Shown here: one piece after another, positions 53,680 through 63,262 of the stretch
How positions within the stretch are numbered: position 1 is the first letter of the stretch
Layout of the letters: each line of letters starts with the position of its first letter
Assembly: GCF_017875235.1 (NCBI RefSeq)
Contig: NZ_JAGGMI010000001.1
Span: 372,001 to 436,000 of the forward strand
Length of the DNA: 64,000 nucleotides
Reading direction: 5' to 3'
Origin: Asticcacaulis solisilvae
Lineage (GTDB): Bacteria; Pseudomonadota; Alphaproteobacteria; Caulobacterales; Caulobacteraceae
Program-made: the position numbers and the translations under genes
Notes under the pieces: model-generated
Databases searched by the model: none
What the model saw: the letters and a program-made list of their open reading frames with translations, nothing else
What the model was told of the DNA's origin: nothing

Positions 53680-53722
53680 GCGCTTTCCAAAAAGTGTGAA
53701 GCGGTTTTTGGACAGAAAGCGC
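53680..53722. repeat. Dispersed intergenic repeat, copy 6 (compound hairpin)
   Basis: Outer stem GCGCTTTC / GAAAGCGC and inner stem CAAAAA / TTTTTG around GTGTGAAGCGG. It sits between two convergent genes and likely acts as a bidirectional terminator. Confidence 0.75.
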
Positions 53723-53730
53723 GCCAAAAA

Positions 53731-55683
53731 TCAGACTAGCGGGGTAAAGCCGCAGTCAATGAGATAGTCGTAGGTGCCGTCGTAATAGTCCGGCGGGCGC
53801 GTGGCGTCGGCGGCGTCGCCCTTCGGCACGAAAACGGTCATACCCTGGCGCGCGCGGGTCAGGATGACGCGATAGGCGTTACGCAGATACAGCCGACGGA
53901 AGCGATCATTGATCGCCTGCCAGCGCGTACCTTTGAAATTCCAGCTCTGCCAGCCGTCATTGTAACGCAGGTCGGCATCCCAACAGACGGCAGCATAATC
54001 GAGCTCAAGCCCCTGGACATCGAACTCGCTGGCGACCTCCTCCATATAGAAAGACGAGCGGACGTCGTTGCGGTCATTAAGGAACCAATTGGCCGGGTCG
54101 ATGCCCGCCTTGACGTGTAGGCCTTCCGGCCGTAGGCGATGCGCGCCTGACGATGCTACCAGCCCATAGCGTTCCGAGCCGCGCGCCGTTGTCCTCAGCC
54201 AGTCTTTCGCGGCCCTGAGATCGCGCGTCACAAACAGCGGATATTGGTTCAGTTGCATCGATGCCGCTTTTGCCGCCTCCACATCACCGTTCAGCACATG
54301 CGCAATAAATGCCGACAGCGTTTCGGCGCGGAAGGACCGCATCGACACGCTCAGGTGCAGATCTTCGTTCAAACTGACATGCGATTGTTCAATAAAGATG
54401 CGGGCATCGGCATTGAGGTCATAGTCCGGCTGGACGATCTGCGCCGAGGCATGGACCCGCCAGTGCGGGAAGCGGTCGCGGATCGCCGCCATCCATTCCG
54501 ACAGGCCGGCCTCACCGGTATTGATCTCCTGGCCGCCGCCGATCAGGCAGACCACCGTGCACCAGTCGGGGTGGCGATCCATGACGCTGAGCAGGAATTC
54601 CGGCTCGGACATGTCGAAATCGGCCACGCCCTTCTTGCGCTGCATGAAGCTCGACGCCTGCGCCCGCGTCCAGGCGCGCTGGGCCTCGTCGAAGACGACG
54701 ACGTGATCGGACGGCGCGGCCTGGCTGCGCGTCGCGTATTCGTCGCGAAATTCGTGGATGTTCTGGATGAAGGCGCGCACCTTGCTGTGGGCGAAGGCCC
54801 GCGACACGTCTTCCCGCGCGGCCTGATCGCGTGCCAGCGCCTGTTGCAGCACCTGGATCAGCGGACCATTGCCGGTCAGGTAGGTAGCGTGGGCGGTCCG
54901 GTCCTCGCTGCGCTTGGTGGCGACATTCAGCCCGGCCAGGGTCTTGCCGGCACCCGGCACGCCGGTGATAAAGCAGATCGCCTTCCAACCATTCGCCCGC
55001 GCATCATCGATCACCTGTCCGATGGCCGCCTCGGTCCGCGTCAGGTTGATAGCGCCGGCGTCGCGACGCGTGATCTCCTCGACATTATGATTGGCGTAAA
55101 GCGCCTGCGCCGCCTGGATGATGGTCGGGGTCGGCCGATAGCCGCTAGCGGCCCAGGCGGCCGCGTCCATCTGGATATGACGATGATAGGCGCTGGCCAT
55201 GCGAATAATGTCGGCCAGGTCGATGACGCTCGACAGCACGGGCCTGGCTACCTGCGCCAGCGCCATTTCCAGCTGCACAGCGCGCGCCGCCGGCGCCTTG
55301 GTCGGCACCAGGACGGGAATGATCGACAGGGCGTGGCTACCCTCGTGGAAATTCTTGAGGTCGAGCGCATAGTCTTCGACCTGCTCGATGGCGTGGCGAT
55401 CGAAGGTTTCGGCCCCAACCTTGAACTCGATGACGAAGATGCAATCGCCGATGACCAGCACGGCATCTGCGCGTTTGCCCATGCGCGGGATCGAAAACTC
55501 AAACGCCAGCGTGTAGGCGTCGATTGCCGCCAAGGCGTTGCGCATGATGCGAATCTGCTGAAGCCACGCGCTCTTCTGCTCGATCTCGAGCGCGAAATTA
55601 TGCCGGCGTGTCAGCTCGCCCAGAATATGGTCGTCAGTGTCGCTTTCGAACCTGGCGCGATCGGCTGTGTAATAGGCGCGCAT
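53731..55683 (-). CDS. Nuclease-helicase: PD-(D/E)xK-like domain plus DUF2075 helicase
   Basis: A 650-residue protein from the ATG at 55683 (GGGGAGGG upstream). Residues 60-95 (RADAVLVIGDCIFVIEFKVG) fit a PD-(D/E)xK nuclease core with Asp73, Glu87 and Lys89. The DUF2075 (Schlafen-3-like) P-loop helicase follows: Walker A GVPGAGKT (241-248), Walker B VVVFDEAQR (Asp332, Glu333), and motif VI LTRARQGMTVFVP near the C-terminus. Such proteins are scattered in bacteria and often linked to DNA repair or phage defence. It stands alone here. Confidence 0.85.
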   Translation of the reverse strand: MRAYYTADRARFESDTDDHILGELTRRHNFALEIEQKSAWLQQIRIMRNALAAIDAYTLAFEFSIPRMGKRADAVLVIGDCIFVIEFKVGAETFDRHAIEQVEDYALDLKNFHEGSHALSIIPVLVPTKAPAARAVQLEMALAQVARPVLSSVIDLADIIRMASAYHRHIQMDAAAWAASGYRPTPTIIQAAQALYANHNVEEITRRDAGAINLTRTEAAIGQVIDDARANGWKAICFITGVPGAGKTLAGLNVATKRSEDRTAHATYLTGNGPLIQVLQQALARDQAAREDVSRAFAHSKVRAFIQNIHEFRDEYATRSQAAPSDHVVVFDEAQRAWTRAQASSFMQRKKGVADFDMSEPEFLLSVMDRHPDWCTVVCLIGGGQEINTGEAGLSEWMAAIRDRFPHWRVHASAQIVQPDYDLNADARIFIEQSHVSLNEDLHLSVSMRSFRAETLSAFIAHVLNGDVEAAKAASMQLNQYPLFVTRDLRAAKDWLRTTARGSERYGLVASSGAHRLRPEGLHVKAGIDPANWFLNDRNDVRSSFYMEEVASEFDVQGLELDYAAVCWDADLRYNDGWQSWNFKGTRWQAINDRFRRLYLRNAYRVILTRARQGMTVFVPKGDAADATRPPDYYDGTYDYLIDCGFTPLV

Positions 55684-55787
55684 TATCCCTCCCCGCAGCC
55701 CACAGGTGTGCCAGGTCAGCAGCGGGTGCGCAAGCCGCCTTGCCGAAAGGCATATCCATGCCAATCTTGGACGGACAGGGAGGCCTC

Positions 55788-56675
55788 ATGACCGTTACCA
55801 CCACCTTGAACGGCTATATCCGCCGTGACCTAAAACCGGACGGACCGGTGCTGATCCGCATCAACGGCCCCGCCGGTCCTGACGCACCATGGGAGGCCGC
55901 GCCGCCCGTCGACATTCGCGATGCCCGGCCGCCGCAGGCAGGCGCGAGCGAAGACGCGTTTCTGGAGGACCACGGCTTTGTCCTGCTGAAGCATCAGTCT
56001 GCCGTGAAGGACTGGGATTCAGGCGGCGCCACACCTTATGAGCAGAACGAGATCGCGCGCATCTACATGCCCGAAGTCGAGGCCATCATTCGTCAGCGCC
56101 TGCTGCCAGGCAAAGCGCTTGAAATCGAACAGGGCCCTTACATCGTCCGGCGTGGGCCCAGTACTAATGGCTACGCACAGGGCATACATAACGACTACGG
56201 TCTGACACCCGACGATTACCAGGAAAGCTTGGAAGCCTGGTCGACGCCGGAATATGCGGCAGCGTGGCGGCAGAGGTTCGACCGGCCGGAGGTCGCGGGC
56301 TTCGTGGTCATCAATTTCTGGCGAACGGTCTATATGGACGCGGCGTTGAAGCACATGCCGCTGGCCGTGTGCGATCCCCATACCGTCAAGAGAGAAGACA
56401 AGGTCCACGCAGCTCTCGTTGGCTTCGCCCCGACCGGCAAGAATACCAACCAGTTGTCGCTGCGATATTCGCCCGAACAGCAGTGGTGGTATTATCCCGA
56501 CATGACGCCCGAAGAGGTCCTAGCCTTCAAGATCTTCGAATATATGAAGGACAGCCCGGATGCCGCGCCGGGCACCTGCTTTCACACCGCCTTTGCGGAC
56601 CCAAACGCACCCGCCGATGCGCCGCCGCGCAACAGTTGCGAGCACCGCGTCGGAGTCGTCATCCTTCGAAATTGA
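55788..56675 (+). CDS. CmcJ/NvfI-family oxidoreductase/hydroxylase-like protein
   Basis: A 295-residue protein from the ATG at 55788 (GGGAGG upstream). Its layout (FLEDHGFVLLKHQSAVKDWD, IHNDYGLTPDD, GFVVINFWRTVY, WWYYPDMTPEEVLAFKIFEY, FADPNAPADAPPRNSCEHRVGVVIL) matches the CmcJ/NvfI family related to asterriquinone/cephamycin-type non-haem Fe oxygenases; His and Asp in HNDY could bind iron. The substrate is unknown. It starts 105 bp from the divergent nuclease-helicase gene and precedes the MarR-GNAT gene. Confidence 0.75.
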   Translation: MTVTTTLNGYIRRDLKPDGPVLIRINGPAGPDAPWEAAPPVDIRDARPPQAGASEDAFLEDHGFVLLKHQSAVKDWDSGGATPYEQNEIARIYMPEVEAIIRQRLLPGKALEIEQGPYIVRRGPSTNGYAQGIHNDYGLTPDDYQESLEAWSTPEYAAAWRQRFDRPEVAGFVVINFWRTVYMDAALKHMPLAVCDPHTVKREDKVHAALVGFAPTGKNTNQLSLRYSPEQQWWYYPDMTPEEVLAFKIFEYMKDSPDAAPGTCFHTAFADPNAPADAPPRNSCEHRVGVVILRN

Positions 56676-56706
56676 CGCGGCGAAATTATCTGACTAAAGT
56701 CAGAGA

Positions 56707-57585
56707 ATGCAGACACAGATCCAGCAGGTGCGCCGCTTCAACCGTATCGTCTCGCAGCGCGCGGGCGTGCTCGACAGCTCGTATCTCGGCCAGGGCCGGC
56801 CCTTGGGCGAAGCGCGGCTGCTGTTCGAAATCTCGGACGACGGCTGCGATGTGCGAACATTGCGCGACCGATTGGGGCTCGATTCCGGCTATGTCAGCCG
56901 TCTGCTGCGGTCACTGGAGCGCGAGGGCCTGATACAGGTCGCGCCGTCGCAGGAAGACCGCCGCATGCGCCGCGCCGAATGGACCGCGGCCGGCCGCGAG
57001 ACCGTGGCCACCTATGACCGCCTGTCCGACGACCGCGCCCAGGGCATTTTGGCGCCGCTTGATGCCGACCAACGCGACCGCCTGGTCTCCGCCATGGCGG
57101 AGGTCGAGCGCCTGCTGCGCGCGGCCGCGATCACCGTCACCGTCGAGCAACCGGACAGTCCCGCCGCCCTCGCCTGCCTCAAGGCCTACGGCGCCGGGCT
57201 GGCGGAGGTGTTCGAGGGCGGCTACGATGCTTCGAACGACGGCCCGCCGGACCACGATGATTACCGCCAGCCCAGGGGCGCCTTCCTGGTGGCCTGGTCG
57301 GAGGGCCTCGCGGTCGGCTGCGGCGCGTGGAAACGGCTGGATGCGACGACGGCTGAGATCAAGCGGCTGTGGACGGCCGGGGACGTGCGCGGACTGGGAC
57401 TCGGCCGCCGACTGCTGCGCACGCTGGAGGATCTGGCGCGCGATGCCGGCATGACGCAGGTACAGCTCGACACCAACCGCGTGCTTGGCGCCGCCCAGGC
57501 GCTTTACCGTTCCGAGGGCTACAAGGAAATACCGCGTTATAACGACAGCCCCTACGCCCACATGTGGTTTCGCAAAGACCTTTAG
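56707..57585 (+). CDS. MarR-GNAT fusion: regulator with N-acetyltransferase domain
   Basis: A 292-residue two-domain protein. Residues 1-135 form a MarR winged helix (GEARLLFEISDDGCDVRTLRDRLGLDSGYVSRLLRSLEREGLIQVAPSQEDRRMRRAEWTAAGRE); residues 145-292 form a GNAT domain with the acetyl-CoA loop VRGLGLGRRLLRTLEDLA and NRVLGAAQALYRSEGYKEIPRYND. Fusions of this kind act as regulators that also acetylate small molecules or proteins. It lies 31 bp after the CmcJ-like gene and is possibly cotranscribed. Confidence 0.9.
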   Translation: MQTQIQQVRRFNRIVSQRAGVLDSSYLGQGRPLGEARLLFEISDDGCDVRTLRDRLGLDSGYVSRLLRSLEREGLIQVAPSQEDRRMRRAEWTAAGRETVATYDRLSDDRAQGILAPLDADQRDRLVSAMAEVERLLRAAAITVTVEQPDSPAALACLKAYGAGLAEVFEGGYDASNDGPPDHDDYRQPRGAFLVAWSEGLAVGCGAWKRLDATTAEIKRLWTAGDVRGLGLGRRLLRTLEDLARDAGMTQVQLDTNRVLGAAQALYRSEGYKEIPRYNDSPYAHMWFRKDL

Positions 57586-57675
57586 CGCCAAATTTACCCC
57601 TGCCTCCCGCCCTTGGCATGCCAATCTTACGGCCCAGGGCCTATGGTTTCGAACCGAATTTCGAAGGAGGCTCTT

Positions 57676-58263
57676 ATGCCCAGACCCTATCAGACCGGCA
57701 GTGCCGGCGGCACCTCGATGACCGGCCATACCTACGAACCCCGGGTCACGCCCTGGAATCGCGAAGACGACGATTTCAATGTCACGGGTGGCCGATGGGC
57801 CAATAGCGAGCGTTATCGTAGCGGCCAGTACGGCCCCGATGAACGCCATCGCAACGAACGGGATCAGAACCGTTACCGCACGGACCGCGATCAGGACCCT
57901 TATTACCGCCGCGACCTGCAACCCAGCTACGGCGACCGCGACTACAACCGTTCACGCGACGAACGCGATCGTTATGACCGCGACAATGAACGCCGTGCCG
58001 AAAGCAACTACGGCCGTGATTACGATCATGACCGTTCGCGCTGGCGGAATTTCGGCAACCGCGACCGCGACGACTATCGCCCGCGTCAGTCGGATGAGCG
58101 CCGCTACGACGACAACCGCCGCTTCGATGACCGATATGAGGTCCGCGGCAGGTTCGACAAGGACTACAACCGCGATCATGACGACCGCCGTGATGATCGG
58201 GCCCGCGACCAGGATCATGACTATCGCGACGATCCATGGCGCAGCGCCTATCCGCGCCGTTAA
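57676..58263 (+). CDS. Asp/Arg-rich low-complexity (disordered) protein
   Basis: A 195-residue protein from the ATG at 57676, with the ribosome site AAGGAGG. Beyond residue 40 it consists mainly of Arg, Asp, Tyr and Asn in RD-type mixtures (YDRDNERRAESNYGRDYDHD), with nearly equal positive and negative charge, so it is likely intrinsically disordered. Cytoplasmic, no signal. It may form condensates or protect against drying; the function is unknown. A hairpin terminator follows 12 bp later. Confidence 0.8.
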   Translation: MPRPYQTGSAGGTSMTGHTYEPRVTPWNREDDDFNVTGGRWANSERYRSGQYGPDERHRNERDQNRYRTDRDQDPYYRRDLQPSYGDRDYNRSRDERDRYDRDNERRAESNYGRDYDHDRSRWRNFGNRDRDDYRPRQSDERRYDDNRRFDDRYEVRGRFDKDYNRDHDDRRDDRARDQDHDYRDDPWRSAYPRR

Positions 58264-58275
58264 ATACAGACAAAC

Positions 58276-58301
58276 AAACCCCGGCATACATGCCGGGGTT
58301 T
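58276..58301. terminator. Bidirectional Rho-independent terminator
   Basis: Stem AAACCCCGGCAT / ATGCCGGGGTTT with an AC loop, between the convergent disordered-protein gene and the 68-residue gene. Confidence 0.9.
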
Positions 58302-58305
58302 GTTG

Positions 58306-58512
58306 TTAGCGAACGATGCCGGCGATGGTCGGCGTCGGAATATGCGCCTTCAGCGGCTTGCCTTCGCCGGTGTAATAGTAGCCGGCGACCTTGAAATGGT
58401 CGCCTTCCCGCTCGCACAGGAAGATGGGATTGTGGTGCCAGCGGACATCCAGGCGTACATACGCGCCTTCATACAGGTTTGGCTGAGTCTCAACGGCCTG
58501 GCTCTCGAACAT
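58306..58512 (-). CDS. Small hypothetical protein
   Basis: A 68-residue protein (MFESQAVETQPNLYEGAYVRLDVRWHHN...) with AAGGGAAT just before the ATG. The pattern of strands rich in Tyr and Val, ending PTPTIAGIVR, suggests a small beta-barrel. It ends 4 bp from a strong terminator, which supports a real gene. No family recognised. Confidence 0.6.
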   Translation of the reverse strand: MFESQAVETQPNLYEGAYVRLDVRWHHNPIFLCEREGDHFKVAGYYYTGEGKPLKAHIPTPTIAGIVR

Positions 58513-58664
58513 ATTCCCTTACCCCGCGTCCGAACACGAAAACAGACACCTGACGATAGGGTGCTTCGCGCCATCTGTCAGCAAATATGTTCACTCTATG
58601 TTCTCATGTCCACAGCTATTTTGCTTGCGCGGTTTCGCGGGCAGGATAGTCTCACGCGATACGT

Positions 58665-58767
58665 CTGGAGCATGATGCGTTTAAGTCGGACCGCTATCAT
58701 GCTCCAGGTTTTTGTTTTATCGCGATATTCAGCCAAAAACCGCTGCACGCGTTTTGGCATATCGCTC
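58665..58767. repeat. Dispersed intergenic repeat, copy 7, with 12-bp palindrome
   Basis: Palindrome CTGGAGCATGAT / ATCATGCTCCAG (58665-58676 and 58696-58707) with TTTAAGTC in the loop, then GGTTTTTGTTTTATCGCGAT and GCCAAAAACCGCTGCACGC...GGCATATCGCTC. It is the reverse of the order seen at 41615. Confidence 0.65.
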
Positions 58768-58781
58768 TTACGGAGGGCAAC

Positions 58782-59681
58782 ATGGCGGCGTACGGCAAGG
58801 CAGGACTCATAAGCGGTTTGTTGATTACGGCGCTGGCCCTGACGGCGGCCGCCGAAGCGCCCAAACCCGCCCCCAGTCCCCAGGAGATTGTCGATGCCGC
58901 CCCGGCTTCGGCCTGGGCGACGATCAAGGCAGATGACCTGGTGGTGATGAAGCTGGCCGACGGCGCGGAGGTGATCTATCAGCTGGCGCCCGACTTCGCG
59001 CCCGTCCACGTCGCCAATATCCGCCAGCTTGTCCGCTCCGGCTATTTCGACGGCGCCTCAATCCTGCGTGTCCAGGATAACTATGTCGTCCAGTGGGGCC
59101 GCCCGGACGAGGACACCACCGAAGCCAAGGGCATCACTAAAACGCCGCCGGCCGAATACGAGGTCGCGGGCACACCGAAGACGTTCAGGGCGCTGCCGTG
59201 GCGCGACGCCTATGCGCCGAAGACCGGCCACATCGCCTCATGGCCGGCGGCGTCAGACGGCAGCGCGACCTGGCTGGTTCATTGCTACGGCATGATCGGC
59301 GTGGCGCGCGGCAATACGCCTGATACCGGCGACGCGACGCAGCTCTATACCATTATCGGCCACGCGCCGCGCCACCTCGACCGCAACCTGGCCGTCGTCG
59401 GGCGGATCGTTTCGGGCATGGACTTGCTGGCTGACCGGCCACGCGGCGGCGAGGCCCTGGGCTTCTACAAGACCGATCCCGAGCGCGTGAAGATCGTCTC
59501 GGCAAGGATGGCGTCCGACATCGGGGCGGGCGCGCCGTCGTGGCAGGTCATGGACACGGCCTCGCCGGCTTTCGATGCTTGGGTCAAGGCGCGCGCCAGC
59601 CGTTCAGGCGCATTCTTTGTCCGGCCGGCAAACGCGCTCGACATCTGCAATGCCCAGGCACCGCTCAGAAAAGCCCCATGA
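58782..59681 (+). CDS. Periplasmic cyclophilin-type peptidylprolyl isomerase
   Basis: A 299-residue protein. After a signal peptide (MAAYGKAGLISGLLITALALTAAAEA) and a Pro-rich stretch comes a cyclophilin domain (about 48-230): LAPDFAPVHVANIRQLVRSGYFDGASILRVQDNYVVQWG, GMIGVARGNTPDTGDATQLYTIIGHAPRHLDRNLAVVGRIVSGMD. A C-terminal extension of about 65 residues holds the DICNAQAP segment. It should fold periplasmic proteins. GGAGGGCAAC precedes the ATG. Confidence 0.88.
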   Translation: MAAYGKAGLISGLLITALALTAAAEAPKPAPSPQEIVDAAPASAWATIKADDLVVMKLADGAEVIYQLAPDFAPVHVANIRQLVRSGYFDGASILRVQDNYVVQWGRPDEDTTEAKGITKTPPAEYEVAGTPKTFRALPWRDAYAPKTGHIASWPAASDGSATWLVHCYGMIGVARGNTPDTGDATQLYTIIGHAPRHLDRNLAVVGRIVSGMDLLADRPRGGEALGFYKTDPERVKIVSARMASDIGAGAPSWQVMDTASPAFDAWVKARASRSGAFFVRPANALDICNAQAPLRKAP

Positions 59682-59711
59682 TTTCAACCAAAAGTATATT
59701 TTTACCCTCAT

Positions 59712-59726
59712 TTAACCCAGCGTTAA
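59712..59726. promoter_or_regulatory. CtrA-type box upstream of the chemoreceptor gene
   Basis: TTAA (59712) then CCCAGCG then TTAA (59723), followed by C: an exact TTAA-N7-TTAAC consensus, 51 bp before the start of the chemoreceptor gene. Confidence 0.75.
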
Positions 59727-59776
59727 CTGAAAAAAATCATCCTTTATGATGAGAGTACAGCGCAGGCGGGTAAATT

Positions 59777-61249
59777 ATGTTTTTCAAGGCGATCAATACG
59801 GACGACAAGGCAATTATCACGGCATTGAATGCGTCCCAGGCCGTTATCGAATTCACCCCCACCGGCGATATTCTTACCGCCAACAGCAACTTTCTCAATA
59901 CGGTTGGCTATAATCTCAACGATATTCAGGGGCGGCATCACAGTTTGTTTTGCGACCCCGAATACGCCAAGAGCGCGGCGTACCGCGACTTCTGGGCCGG
60001 CCTCGGGCACGGCGAATTCGCGTCAAACACCTTCAAGCGTTTCGGCAAGGATGGCCGGGTCATCTGGCTGCAGGCGACCTACAATCCGATTCGCGACGCG
60101 TCGGGCAAGGTGATCAAGGTCATCAAGTTTGCCTCTGACATCACCGAGAGCAAGCGGCGCGACATCGACTTCGCCGGCAAGGTCAATGCCATTTCACGCG
60201 CCCAGGCGGTGATCGAATTTTCACCCGACGGCATCGTGCTGACCGCGAACGACAATTTCCTGAACGCCGTGGGCTATACCCTGCCGGAAATCGTCGGGCG
60301 GCCGCACAGCCAGTTCTGCGAAAAGGCGCAAACCGAATCCGCCGAATACGCACGGTTCTGGGAGGCCTTGCGGCGCGGGGAGTTCCAGGCCGCCGAGTAT
60401 CGCCGGCTCGGCAAGGGCGGGCGGGAAGTCTATATCCAGGCGACCTATAACCCGATCTTCGACGACACCGGCGCCGTCGTGAAGATCGTCAAGTTCGCGA
60501 CCGACATTACCGAAGCCGTGCACAAGCGCCGTCGCGGTCTCGAACTGAACGCCGAACTGGGGTCTGTCGTGCATCGCATTACCGATGCGCACGAAAAGGC
60601 GTCGGTGGCGTCGACGGCCTCGACCGAAACCGGCGCCATTATCAACAGCGTCGCGGCGGCGGCGGAAGAACTGGCGCAGAGTGTCCGGGGCATATCCGAC
60701 AGCATGGGCAATGCGCGCGAAAGCGTCGCCGGCGTCTTCAAGCATACGGAAACGGCCAATACGTCGGCGGAATCGCTCAACAAATCCGCGGCCGCCATGA
60801 CGAACATCGTCACGCTGATCCAGGACATTGCCGGCCAGATCAATCTTCTCGCGCTCAATGCCACCATCGAATCGGCTCGGGCCGGTGAGGCTGGACGGGG
60901 CTTTGCCGTTGTGGCGTCCGAGGTGAAGAACCTGGCCAACCAGGCGGCCAATTCGACCAGGACCATTGCCGATGAGATTACCTCCATGCAGTCGGTCACC
61001 GAAGAGGTGGTGGGCACCCTGTCGCTGATCTCGACTTCCATGGACTCGGTGCTGGAAAATGTCAGCTCCGTCGCCGCGACGCTGGAACAGCAGACGGCCG
61101 CGACACATGAGATCACCGGCAACATGCAGGCGGCCGTCGTCGCGGTTGGTGAGATCAATGAGAGCCTCGACAATATCAGCCACACCTTCTCGGAAGTGGC
61201 GGAAGCGTCGGAAGCGGTGAAGCGTGAGATGGATCTGCTGAGCGCGTAA
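59777..61249 (+). CDS. Soluble PAS-PAS methyl-accepting chemotaxis protein
   Basis: A 490-residue cytosolic chemoreceptor with no membrane helix. Two PAS domains (about 13-125 and 135-247: [38 protein letters not shown] and [24 protein letters not shown]) are followed by an MA signalling helix (about 290-480) with [43 protein letters not shown], the receptor hairpin tip. It would signal to CheA/CheW of the 34.7-40 kb operon. A CtrA-type box lies just upstream. Confidence 0.92.
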   Translation: MFFKAINTDDKAIITALNASQAVIEFTPTGDILTANSNFLNTVGYNLNDIQGRHHSLFCDPEYAKSAAYRDFWAGLGHGEFASNTFKRFGKDGRVIWLQATYNPIRDASGKVIKVIKFASDITESKRRDIDFAGKVNAISRAQAVIEFSPDGIVLTANDNFLNAVGYTLPEIVGRPHSQFCEKAQTESAEYARFWEALRRGEFQAAEYRRLGKGGREVYIQATYNPIFDDTGAVVKIVKFATDITEAVHKRRRGLELNAELGSVVHRITDAHEKASVASTASTETGAIINSVAAAAEELAQSVRGISDSMGNARESVAGVFKHTETANTSAESLNKSAAAMTNIVTLIQDIAGQINLLALNATIESARAGEAGRGFAVVASEVKNLANQAANSTRTIADEITSMQSVTEEVVGTLSLISTSMDSVLENVSSVAATLEQQTAATHEITGNMQAAVVAVGEINESLDNISHTFSEVAEASEAVKREMDLLSA

Positions 61250-61302
61250 CGGACACTGGCGCGTTACAGGGTTTGGGGCCTGCGGCCCCAAGACTTTCCA
61301 TT

Positions 61303-61345
61303 CAAACAAAAATCCCGCCCTTTTAAGGGGCGGGATTTTTGTTTG
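61303..61345. terminator. Bidirectional Rho-independent terminator
   Basis: Perfect 18-bp stem with loop TTTTAAG, core TCCCGCCC / GGGCGGGA, and T runs on both sides, between the chemoreceptor and the acyl-CoA ligase genes. A second hairpin TTGGGGCC / GGCCCCAA lies at 61273-61291. Confidence 0.92.
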
Positions 61346-61388
61346 AAAAGAAGGCTTTGTGGGGTCACGGACCCCACACCCCGAAACT

Positions 61389-63026
61389 CTACAGAGTCAG
61401 TTTCACCGCCTCCGGATGCACTTCCGCTCCGTACTGCTCACGCAGGGCCGCCTTCATCACCTTGCCAGTGCCTGTGTGGGGCAGCTCTTTCACGATGATC
61501 ATGTCCTCGGGGATCCACCAGCTGGCGACGTGTGGCGCGATAAAAGCCTTCAGTTCCGGCCCGCTCAGCGTCTTGCCTTCGCGCAGCACGATCAGATAGC
61601 GCGGCCGTTCGCTCCACCGACTGTCGGCGCGAGCGATCACCGCCGCCTCCAGCACCGCCGGATGGCTCATGGCCACGTTCTCAAGCTCGATGGAGCTGAT
61701 CCACTCGCCGCCCGACTTGATGACGTCTTTCGACCGGTCGACGATGTTCATGAAACCTTCGGCGTCGATCGTCGAAATGTCGCCGGTGCGGAACCAGCCA
61801 TCCGCCGTGAACTGGCTGCGGTCGGCATTGTTATAATAGCCCGACGCGATCCACGGTCCGCGCACTTCCAGCTCGCCGCGCGACACGCCATCCCACGGCA
61901 AGGGCTTGCCGTCCGGCCCGCTGATCCGCATCTCGATGCCGAAGGGCGCCCGCCCCTGCTTGAGCTGCAACTTCATCCGCTCGGCCGGCGGAAGGCTGCC
62001 ATGGTGATCCGACAACACGCTGATCGAGCCAAGCGGCGAGGTCTCGGTCATGCCCCATGCATGAACGGTCAGGGCTTTGTGGGCATTGAACCGCTCGATC
62101 AGGGTCTGCGGACACGCCGCGCCGCCGATGACGACGCGGCTCATCGGCGCGATCGACTGCCCGGCCTGGTCGGCGTGATTCAGCAGGTTCAGCCAGATGG
62201 TCGGCACCCCGGCGCCGATACTGACCTTTTCACCGTGAATGACCTCCAGCAGACCCGGCCCGTCCAGCCGCGGCCCCGGCAGGACCAGCTTGGCGCCGAC
62301 CTGAGCCGCCGCATAGGGCACGCACCAGGCATTGACGTGGAACATCGGCACAACCGGCAGGACGCACTCACCCGGCGCGATGCCGAACAGGCCCGGCTGG
62401 TTGACGCCCATGGCGTGCAGCACGGTCGAACGGTGCGAATAGAGAACACCCTTTGGATTGCCTGTCGTCCCGGATGTGTAGCACATGCCCGACGCCATGC
62501 GCTCGTCGAACTGCGGCCAGTCATAAAGGTCACTTTCCGGGGCGAGCAGATCTTCGTAGCACAGCGCGTCCGGAAAACCTTCCGGCATGTGGGCGCGGTC
62601 GCACATGAAGACGACGCCGCGCAGTTGCGGCAGGTGCGGACGCAGTCCTTTGACCAGCGGCGCAAAGCACGCATCGGCGAACAGGTAACGCGACTGGGCG
62701 TCATTCAGGATGAAGACGAGCTGTTCGGGAAACAGGCGCGGATTGACCGTATGCAGGACCAGCCCGACGCCCGGCACGCCGAAATACATTTCGAAATGGC
62801 GGTGATTGTTCCACGCCAGGGTCGATATCCGATCGCCCGCCGTCACGTTCAGCCGCGACAGGGCGTTGGCCAGTTTGCGCGTCCGCTGGGCGGCCTCCGC
62901 ATAGCCATAGCGGTTGAGGCTCGAATCCTCGTTGCGCGACACGATCTCCGTGTCGCGGTGATACTTCGCCGCATATTCCAGAATTCCGGAGATAAGCAGC
63001 GGCGCATCCATCATCAGGCCGTGCAT
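61389..63026 (-). CDS. Medium/long-chain acyl-CoA ligase
   Basis: A 545-residue member of the ANL adenylating family. The AMP-binding loop is [20 protein letters not shown], then [81 protein letters not shown] and the catalytic Lys in [13 protein letters not shown]. It activates fatty acids with ATP to acyl-CoA in the cytoplasm. The closest group is the FadD/AlkK medium-chain ligases. AGGGAAACGCC precedes the ATG. Confidence 0.93.
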   Translation of the reverse strand: MHGLMMDAPLLISGILEYAAKYHRDTEIVSRNEDSSLNRYGYAEAAQRTRKLANALSRLNVTAGDRISTLAWNNHRHFEMYFGVPGVGLVLHTVNPRLFPEQLVFILNDAQSRYLFADACFAPLVKGLRPHLPQLRGVVFMCDRAHMPEGFPDALCYEDLLAPESDLYDWPQFDERMASGMCYTSGTTGNPKGVLYSHRSTVLHAMGVNQPGLFGIAPGECVLPVVPMFHVNAWCVPYAAAQVGAKLVLPGPRLDGPGLLEVIHGEKVSIGAGVPTIWLNLLNHADQAGQSIAPMSRVVIGGAACPQTLIERFNAHKALTVHAWGMTETSPLGSISVLSDHHGSLPPAERMKLQLKQGRAPFGIEMRISGPDGKPLPWDGVSRGELEVRGPWIASGYYNNADRSQFTADGWFRTGDISTIDAEGFMNIVDRSKDVIKSGGEWISSIELENVAMSHPAVLEAAVIARADSRWSERPRYLIVLREGKTLSGPELKAFIAPHVASWWIPEDMIIVKELPHTGTGKVMKAALREQYGAEVHPEAVKLTL

Positions 63027-63262
63027 GGCGTTTCCCTGTGTTTAAGCGCTCATGAGCGGCGCATTTTCGTTAACGGCAGGAAAGCCGAAATTTCCGTTCA
63101 CGTCAAGTTTCGTACGGATCACATGTCAGCGCTGACGCATCCGGCGCACGGCCGCCGCAAAGCCCGCGAACCCGACACAACATTTCCGCCGGCGCGACAC
63201 ATGCGAAATACGAAAGCCATCCGCGCGACCGAGGGTTTCGGCAGAGACCGAGAGGAGCGTAC

